Source of the DNA: Diabrotica undecimpunctata
Lineage: Eukaryota > Arthropoda > Insecta > Coleoptera > Chrysomelidae
Reading direction: 5' to 3'
Assembly: GCF_040954645.1 (NCBI RefSeq)
Contig: NC_092806.1
Location: forward strand, 117,224,458-117,288,457
Length of the DNA stretch: 64,000 bases
Each line of letters opens with the position of its first letter. Within the stretch, counting starts at the first letter, position 1. Below, piece after piece: positions 57,135 to 64,000 of this stretch. Both the position numbers and the translations under genes were made by a program. The notes beneath the pieces were generated by a model. The model was not told where the DNA came from. It did not search any database and saw only the letters and a program-made list of their open reading frames with translations.

Positions 57135-58135
57135 GAGACCGCTCCCGTAGGAAAAATGTTTCTGATTCGGTTTTTTTAGGATTCTTGTTCAAAAATGTCC
57201 CCTTTAAACAAATCTGAAGGGTGCCAGGCAAAATTTATGCGCAGAAGGTGTTTAAACAATTTAAACAAAGTACAAAAATCACCTTTTTTGCTCCGAAAAA
57301 CATTTTTTGTGACATTTAAAAAAAAGGTCTCCTGTCATTTTTCACTAAAGTTAGCAGTTTTCCTGTTATAAGCGATTTTTAATATGTGAAAATGCGAAAA
57401 TACACATTGAAAGAGCCTCAATTTAAGATTTTGAAGAGCGATAGGAGCTTATTTCAATTTAGACTGTTGTTTTTAAATTATTAGAACGGCGGCGCGCCGC
57501 ACTATTTGTTGCGTCCCTGTCGCACTAATACATATTATACGTACTTACGTGTAAAAAACCCAACAAATATTGACATTTAATAAAATTTTGTAATTTATTA
57601 ATAACATAGTTGATTTTTAAATTTATTTGTACTATTGTTACAAAATTTTAATAAATGTCGTAAGTACGTATAATATTATGTATAAGAGCGACAGATACGC
57701 ACGATATAGTGCGGCGCGTCACCGCCGCGGCGGCTTAAACATCGGGTAGACGCGCATAATTAACTAAATTGAAATAAGCTTCGATTGCTCTTCAGAAACT
57801 GAATGTTTAAACATCAATTTAGATACTTGGCAACCTCAAAAATAATAATTTATATATGAATTTTCAAGCCTTAAAATGTGTATTTTCGAGTTTTTCAGAT
57901 TTTAAATCTCATATAACTCGAAAACTGTCAACTTTAAAAAAAATACAAAAAGCTTTTTTTATTTAAAATGACACAAAACGTTTTTTCGAAGCAAAAAAGG
58001 TTATTTTTTGAGTTTGTTTAAAAAAATTGTTAAAACAATTTCTGCCTAAAAATCTCTCACTAATCCGCAAAGAAACCGAATGAGAAGCATTTTTCATACA
58101 GGAGCATTCTCTCAAAGCTTATACTCTAGAAGTAC
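57135..58135. mobile_element. 1-kb foldback (long imperfect inverted repeat)
   Basis: The left half (57135-57590) and the right half (57640-58135) are inverted relatives. Matching blocks from outside inward are ATTCGGTTT, AAATACACATT, GCTTATTTCAATTTAG, GGCGCGCCGCACTAT, TATACGTACTTACG and GACATTTAATAAAATTTTG. The right arm is some tens of bases longer. The centre contains GC-rich boxes (57486-57500 and 57711-57735, GCGGCGCG, CCGCCGCGGCGG) that stand out in AT-rich DNA. No reading frame. Likely a non-autonomous foldback or long-TIR element. It abuts pogo copy 2. Confidence 0.85.
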
Positions 58136-58195
58136 TTAATTTTTTAATACGGCAGGTAACTATGCGAGTCGGGGTTTTCGTGAGTTTTCACAAGA

Positions 58196-60645
58196 TTACT
58201 GGTGGCCACTGTTCCTACATACGTTTGTAAAAAGCAGTGGTCATCGTTTTTTCTGTAAAAAATATCAAAAATAATTTTGTTTTAGATAGTAATATGCCAC
58301 GGAAAATACCAAAAAATCCCGGTATTTGAAAAACTACAGATGGAAATACGAGAAAAGCGATTTATGATGTTTGGGAAAGTGGATTATCACAAAAGGCTGC
58401 TGCTTTAACATACGACATTCCACGCACTACGTTTAGGAGATATTTTAAAAAGTGCAACGAAAATAAAAATAATATAGAGTGGACTTCAGATGTTCTTGAG
58501 GGAGCTCCAATATTGACCCCAGATTATGGTATCAATCAAATTTTTTCTTTAACCGAGGAAAAAGAACTGAGTAATTATTTACAGACGATGACCAAGCTTC
58601 ATCATGGTCTCAATCCGAAAGGTGCCAGACAACTAGCTTATGATTTGGCAATTGCTAACAGGAAAAAAATACCAACTTCATGAAAAGAAAACAAGATGGC
58701 AGGCAAGTTTTGGTTTACAAGTTTTATGAAACGAAATTCAGAATTATCATTACGATCAGCAGAAGCAACATCACTAGGTAAGGCAATGGGGATTAATCGA
58801 CCAGCACAATGTTGACGAAACAGCGCTAACAACTGTGCAAGATACAGGAAAAGTAATAACCAAAAAGGAACAGAATCAAGTAGACCATATAGTTTCAAAT
58901 GAAAGAAGCACCTTGGTAACCATGTGCAATGCAATAAACGCTATAGGTAATTCGATTCCGCCGTTTTTAATGTTCCCTAGGAAATTTTTTAAAGATTATA
59001 TAGTTAAAAACGCACCTCCAGGGTCCCAGGGGTGTGCTGCACCATCTGAATGGATGACAGTTGAATTATTTGAACAGTGGATGATACATTTTGAAACATA
59101 CTAATCCTACAAAGGAATCTTCCATTTTACTAATCATGGACAATCATGAGAGCCATGTTTCTTTAGCATCTATTAAATTTTCAAAAGAAAATAATATAAT
59201 CTTGTTGACTTTGCCGCCACATACTAGTCATCGCCTTCAGCCACTAGACAAAGCTGTATTTGGTCCTCTGAAAAAGTATTACTCACATGTTTGTCAAAAT
59301 TGGTTATTGAAAAATTCTGGAAAGAGAATAACAATTTACGACATAGCAGAGATTTTGAGCGACGCTTATCCACTTGCTTTTTGTCCCAAAAATGTGGTAT
59401 CAGCTTTTAAAGCTACTGGGGTATTTTCATTCAATGATAACATTTTTAATGACGATGATTTTATGGCTTCAACTGTAACAGACATGCCAAACATACATTA
59501 AGAAGGACAACAACCAAATAATTCAAATGTTAGCGATGTACCACAAATGGACATTCAGTTCATTTCAACATCAACTTGTCCAGATAAAATACCAGAAACA
59601 AATCAGAAACATCCATCGGAAATAACAACTGAAAAGAAAACTGTTTCTTATGAAGCGATGGTAACTTCCAAGAACACACCCGAAAATCGATTTATTTCCC
59701 CTGTATTACTACAACCATACCCTAAAGCTAACTTATTGCCATTAAAAAAAACAAAGGAAAAAGAAGACTACTGAAATTTTAACTGATACACCAATTTGTA
59801 AAAGAATAGAAGCGGAAACAGCAGAAAGAATATCAAGGCAAAGTAGAGTGAAGAGAGCCAAGACAACAGTAAAAAGAAAAATTGATAGTTCAAACAAGTC
59901 GAATAGAAGTAACGCAAAGAAGAACAAAACCATACCCAGTGATGACAGTAACAGTGATATTGAATTGTCTGATGTTGTGGATAACGACGATGTCAGTCTA
60001 TTTTCAGAAGTAGATGAAATTTCTGACGAAGACATATCCTCACGAATGGTGCAAGTGAATTCATTTGTTCTCGTGAGGTTTCAAACAAAGAAAACTTTAA
60101 AATTTTATGTTGCACAAGTTACAGAAGTTTTTCAAGAAGTTTTTCTTCTGGTCAAGAATACAATGTAAATTTTCTAAGGCGTCACAGAATACAGGTTTCA
60201 TTTCTTATAGTTACAGAGTCTGCGACAATTACAAAAGAAGATGTTGAACTCATTTTAACCCAACCAAAAAGTGCTAGAGCAACACAAGGAACAGCAAATT
60301 TGCTTACTTTTAAAGCGGATTCATCATCTTATAATATTTGTTAAAGAATAATATTACTTTTCTTTTTTATGAATATTATAAATAAAAATACAAGAATTGC
60401 AAGTAATGGCCACTGTACCTTACCTTTGTGGCCACTGTACCATCTAGTTTGGTACAGTGACTACATTTTTTGAAAAAAACAAAATTAGTTACTCCTGCAT
60501 AACCTTTCTTTGGGATTACAGAGTACATTTTTAATTTACCAAGTGCTTTGACGTTGTTTAAGTTGATACTCATTAATATATTATGATTTATATTAAAGTT
60601 ATCTTAAATTTACTCGAAAGGTGGCCACTGTATTAGCCTCTCTCC
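58196..60645 (+). mobile_element. pogo-type transposon, copy 2 (3' end intact, 5' end missing)
   Basis: Similarity to copy 1 starts at TGGTGGCCACTGTTCC (about 58202). The right end CAGTGGCCA.../...AGCCTCTCTCC finishes at 60645 followed by TA, the inverse of copy 1's left end. GTGGCCACTG-type motifs occur several times in the last 250 bases. The left ~430 bases seen in copy 1 are replaced by foldback sequence. Together the two copies show both termini of the family. Confidence 0.9.
58294..60345 (+). pseudogene. pogo-type DDD transposase, frameshifted
   Basis: Start region at 58294 (MPRKIPKNPGI, stop near codon 12), pogo HTH, LTEEKELSNYLQTM, NPKGARQLAYDLAI. It lacks about 85 bases present in copy 1 just before the first catalytic block (NVDETA, near 58810). 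VTMCNAINAIGNSIPPFL lies in 58835-59104. After a shift, 59091-59501 is open with LLIMDNHESHVSL (second Asp at 59139) and LPPHTSHRLQPLDKAVFGPLK (third Asp at 59247). The spacing is 35 residues, i.e. DD35D as in pogo. The C-terminal tail is basic/acidic (KRKIDSSNKSNRSNAKK, then a DDSNSDIELSD tract) followed by VNSFVLVRFQTKKTLKFYVAQV, open 59848-60168, and a shifted YNVNFLRRHRIQV ending near 60345. Confidence 0.9.
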
Positions 60646-61858
60646 TAGTGCTAATTGCTCGTACATAAATTTACAACTATTTACATTTTAACTTTTTGAC
60701 TAAATAGCTAAGTGCTAAAGCCACAAAAAAAACATTTTAACTTTTATTAACCAGCTAATTTAATATTTTCTACATAAACAGGTCCTGTTAACAGTGACAC
60801 CAAGTTTTGTAAAATAACGGCTCCTTTTTATTTATGCAATAAATACCAATAATTTTATAACTATTTTTTTTTTGTCTTTTTATCGGCAACTGCAGCTATT
60901 TCATAAAATCTATGTACAGTAAAAAGCGCGTAGAGAAAAGCTTGTGCAGCAACTGTTTATCAAAAAAGTAAACATAGTAAAATAAGAAAGCAGAAGAAAG
61001 AAATCTTTTGGATAAAAACAAAATGGAAAAGAAATATTAAAAATTTTATCGTGCCCTTTCTAATAAGGATGACCTCAGAAATGTTGATCGCATGATTTTA
61101 CGTAGGTGTCTAACTCCATTCAATAAAATACAAACAATATGCTTCTCTGTTCTTTTTTTCTATATATTTTTAGTCAATCAGACCGCACCTACAAATCTCT
61201 CCGCGCGCCATGTATCTTTTCTTTCAAAATTTTGCCAACATTTAACATGTGTCCTGATGATGTAACGATATTCCCGCTTGTAGCAAACACAGGTGTTTTC
61301 AGTTTTCTTGCAAATTAGTGCTATAATTTATGGAGTATAAACATAAGCTATTTATAGATAATAGGTAAATTTTGGTGAGTATTTAAAGATTGTAACTGTA
61401 ATTTTATTTTATCGACAGGTCGATAGGTTGAGTCCCACCCAACTCTAAATCCTACATATAATTTAGTTTTTTCAACTAAATTATTAAAGGAAAATATAGT
61501 GTGATATTAGAGTACGATAAGGGTGTATTTTGTTTCTTAAATTTAATATATATCTGCAAGAATAAATATATAGAAAAGGACAGGGATAATTTAAATCGGA
61601 AGAGCGCGATATTGTGAGACGTCAGTTATTATTTTGTCAAAATGAAGAAAACAATAATCTATCTAAATAATAAATTATTCTTTTTTATAAAAAAAGTAGA
61701 TAGTACGAGATCCAACTGCAAGATTACTACGTTCATAAAGTAGTTATCAAACTCACATTTTTACATACATTTAAGAATAGGAGAATATATTCATAACATG
61801 TTGCCAGTAAAAAAGTAGTCGGAAATAGTTTTAATTCAAATATTGGTAATTAAAACAT
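60646..61858. other. No gene recognised
   Basis: AT-rich with dense stops. 61170-61300 is somewhat more GC-rich but has no motif I can name. Confidence 0.35.
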
Positions 61859-61983
61859 GACGGTATTAGATTTTTATTTCGATGCAGGGCAGCGGCAAGC
61901 CGCTTATAGGTATTTCAACCTCTTTAGGTCTCATCAGAGCGGCATATGCTGCTGCTCTGAATCGAAACCAAATTTATCCCGTC
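61859..61983 (+). mobile_element. 125-bp hairpin MITE, copy 4
   Basis: Begins GACGGTATTAGATTTTTATTT and ends AAATTTATCCCGTC. The ends pair over about 36 bases with mismatches (GACGG, AGATTT-like, TTTCGAT.CAG.GCAGC blocks). The centre, GTATTTCAACCTCTTTAGG then TCTCATCAGAGCGGC, matches the centres of copies 1-3. Confidence 0.75.
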
Positions 61984-62507
61984 GTAGGACAATAATTATC
62001 GAAATAATTATTTACAGACGTAACAACGCCATCTAATAACAATAAGAGAAACCATAAGATTTCCTACTTGGCGAAACTGAATTCAAATCTTTACCCCTGT
62101 GCTTTCTACAAGTTGCAAAGCAGACAGGCGTTGTTATATCTGTAAATAAATATTTCGAGAATTATTGTCCTACGACGGGATAGATTTTGTTTCGATTCAG
62201 AGCAGCAGCATATGCCGCTCTGATGAGACCTAAAGAGGTTGAAATACGCATAAGCGGCTTGCCGCTGCCCTGCATCGAAATAAAAATCTAATACCGTCAT
62301 GTTTTATTTCTTTACTCTGTTTGTAGTACCAGAAACTGAATTCACTACGAATTTTGACAATGATGAACGGCATGTGGAATGCATATTTTAGATACCCTTG
62401 CCGACTAATTCATCAATCTGTCTGCTTTGTAACTTGTAGAAAGCACAGTGGTAAAGATTTGAATTCAGTTTCGCCAAGTAGGAAATCTTATGATTTCTCT
62501 TGTTGTT
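61979..62507. repeat. Interleaved inverted repeats A-B-A'-B'
   Basis: A is the MITE plus a 50-base extension (61859-62031) and pairs with A' (62127-62298). The loop of that hairpin holds B (62038-62128), whose inverted copy B' lies outside, at 62418-62507. Arms are near-identical. The order A-B-A'-B' means the two hairpins cannot both form as simple nested stems, a pseudoknot-like layout. Confidence 0.92.
62174..62298 (-). mobile_element. 125-bp hairpin MITE, copy 5 (inverted)
   Basis: Near-exact reverse complement of copy 4, with ends GACGGGATAGATTTTG and ...AATACCGTC. Confidence 0.75.
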
Positions 62508-62632
62508 AATGGTAATTAATTTTTGAACAAAAATATACGCTGCCTATGACGTATGTTTTTTATATCAAATTAAAGGGATTTTTTTAAGGTGATGAAAATG
62601 GACGCAAATTGGAGTTGCAAGCTGTTAAAAAC

Positions 62633-62812
62633 GCGAGGTATCAAATAAAGTTAAATAGAGCTAGCGCACAACGCCCCTAGTTTGACATGGCTAGTGTCAG
62701 TTGTGTGAGTTTTTAAAGCATGAGATAATAAATAGTGTTAATACTTATTATCACTTGCTAAACCAATGTTATTGCGCGCTAACTCTATTTTACTTTATCT
62801 TTGATACCTCAC
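62633..62812. mobile_element. ~180-bp MITE-like element with ~37-bp inverted ends
   Basis: GAGGTATCAAATAAAGTTAAATAGAGCTAGCGC at 62635-62667 is inverted at 62774-62810 with a few differences. Inside lies a small hairpin, GATAATAA...TTATTATC (about 62723-62752). No coding capacity. Its sequence is unrelated to the 125-bp family. Confidence 0.75.
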
Positions 62813-62904
62813 GTCGATTAACAGAACTACCGGTTACACGAAATCCCGACTTATCTCATTAAGACTAGATTGAAATGCCTAAACAATCACGTTTTGTCCT
62901 TTCT

Positions 62905-63340
62905 ATGAAGTAAATACGAGTTTAATAAACGGTTAGAGAAAAATGAATCTGTAACCAAGTTGTCCAATGAATACAAAGTTGGTAAGCTGGTAAGACGGAT
63001 ATAAAAAACAAAAGACGAGCATAAGTAATTTTATGTCCCAGCTTGATTTTTTTGACAGATTCACGTAAAACCATTGAAGGCGTAAAACGATTGACCTTGA
63101 CTCAAACATGCTGAGTATAAGTGGTTTACCCAAAAGAGTTTCCGGGGAAAACCTATTTCTAGTCCGATTCTGTGTGAAAAAGCAGTTAAATTCAACGAAA
63201 AACTCGGAGGGCTGCCAAATGTTTAAGCAAGCACAGGCTGGTTAAAAGGACCAAGATGAGATATGGCATTCGTAAACTTCAAATACACAAAGAAAAACTT
63301 CAAGCTCACTAGAGCATCTTCAGGGACATTTCGTCAATTT
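62905..63340 (+). pseudogene. Tigger/jerky-type transposase, DNA-binding half
   Basis: NKRLEKNESVTKLSNEYKVGK near 62920-62985 is a CENP-B/psq-type HTH. After shifts, EYKWFTQKSFRGKPISSPIL followed by CEKAVKFNEKLGG (63110-63215) and ASTGWLK (63225-63245) form the second (Tc5/CENP-B) HTH with its 'GxPISGPxLCEKA...LG...ASxGWL' signature. RYGIRKLQIHKEKL follows in a third frame. The DDE domain is not present; LINE-like sequence follows. It differs from the pogo family at 34.0 and 58.2 kb. Confidence 0.8.
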
Positions 63341-63544
63341 TGGGCTATCCACCCATCCCAGAATGTCATAGACATAAAATTAAACATACAGTTGAACATA
63401 ACACTACACTAAACAAGGACAAACAGTTTAAAATTATTTAAAAAGTCGAAGCTAGGTACATTCTGTTCGGCAACAGGAGAGAGAATGAGGTCATTCTGTC
63501 TTCTGTTAAAATCCTAGTACAAAGTCGATGGGAGAGAGTAACAC

Positions 63545-63772
63545 GACTCTACCTGACAGTTGACAACTTAGAAAAAGTTAATAGATTTATCTATTTAGGA
63601 GATACTTTGCTATGAGCCCGATATTTAAATAAATATAATCCGATCGATAGTGAGCTATGGATGTAAAACTTGGGTGTTAACTCAAAAATCTGTAAACCGG
63701 ATAGACATATTTGCGAGAACGGTACTGAGACGAATACTAGGCCCTATAAATGGGAACATTAGGTGGCAATTT
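63545..63772 (+). mobile_element. RTE-type LINE scrap with internal deletion
   Basis: RLYLTVDNLEKVNRFIYLGD (63550-63605) is the block after the RT palm. It is followed, after loss of a few dozen codons near 63605-63640, by IVSYGCKTWVLTQKSVNRI and FARTVLRRILGPINGNIRW in another frame, ending at a stop near 63775. Confidence 0.75.
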
Positions 63773-63775
63773 TAA

Positions 63776-64000
63776 AATATATAATATATAAAAAATTTTA
63801 AAATATTTTAAAATACTAATTCTAAATAAAAATATTAAAGATAATTATAATATCCGCAAGAGAAAAATCACGAAGATTGTAAAATAAATGTCTAAATGAT
63901 ATTCATAGAGTCTGAAGTATGTCCTGCTTTTCCTTATATTTCAAATTATTTACATTTTACCGGTCTTTTATATTTAATTTATGTTTTGTAGCAATATCTA
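63776..64000. other. No gene recognised
   Basis: AT-rich sequence to the window end. Confidence 0.3.

Noticed and set aside
58638..58934. 98-codon minus-strand frame
   Set aside because: Antisense of the pogo transposase; motifs on the plus strand explain the region.

Overview
The window is AT-rich arthropod-type nuclear DNA, most probably insect. A chrysomelid-like beetle would fit the abundance of RTE-type LINEs with (GAA)n tails, but that is inference from repeat content. I found no intact host gene, rRNA, tRNA, CRISPR array or bacterial-style operon. Almost everything recognisable is a transposable-element remnant carrying stops and frameshifts. The only non-TE coding candidate is one short possible first exon near 26.4 kb.

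Layout. 0-9 kb: CT and AT microsatellites, a degenerate IS630/Tc1/mariner-superfamily transposase (1.0-2.2 kb), LINE fragments, a worn Jockey LINE (6.8-8.3 kb) and a pair of hairpins near 9.1 kb. 11-21.5 kb: many LINE fragments on both strands, a hairpin MITE pair at 18.7-19.1 kb and a hAT (ZMYM1-like) remnant. 21.5-27 kb: an RT fragment, another MITE copy, an I/R1-type LINE tail with RNase H and a TGAG-rich satellite. 27.06-29.34 kb: the best preserved element, a 5'-truncated RTE-type LINE with a 13-bp target-site duplication and a single in-frame stop. 30.6-32.3 kb: a LINE on the minus strand that looks like a chimera of two clades. 34.0-35.35 kb and 58.2-60.65 kb: two copies of one pogo-type transposon. 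36.7-44.2 kb: LINE, Tc1-like pieces, and a hAT element with 8-bp target-site duplication inside a Jockey LINE. 46.3-47.1 kb: Penelope-like element with a GIY-YIG domain. 47.8-50.6 kb: minus-strand LINEs, one apparently encoding a restriction-like endonuclease. 50.7-52.7 kb: an RTE-type LINE split by a Tc1/mariner-like element with clear terminal repeats. 53.7-56.6 kb: LINE, Jockey endonuclease and piggyBac-like remnants. 57.1-58.1 kb: a 1-kb foldback. 61.86-62.81 kb: interleaved inverted repeats built from the same MITE family, then a second hairpin element. 62.9-63.8 kb: a Tigger/jerky-type DNA-binding region and a LINE scrap.

How the parts relate. The elements do not form a pathway. They record layers of insertion, 5' truncation, internal deletion and inversion. 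Nested insertions at 41.8-44.05 kb and 51.09-52.15 kb give relative ages, because the host LINE is older than the DNA transposon in both. The least explained structures are the 125-130 bp hairpin MITE family at 18.7, 19.0, 23.0, 61.9 and 62.2 kb, the interleaved palindromes it helps form, and the 1-kb foldback beside the second pogo copy.
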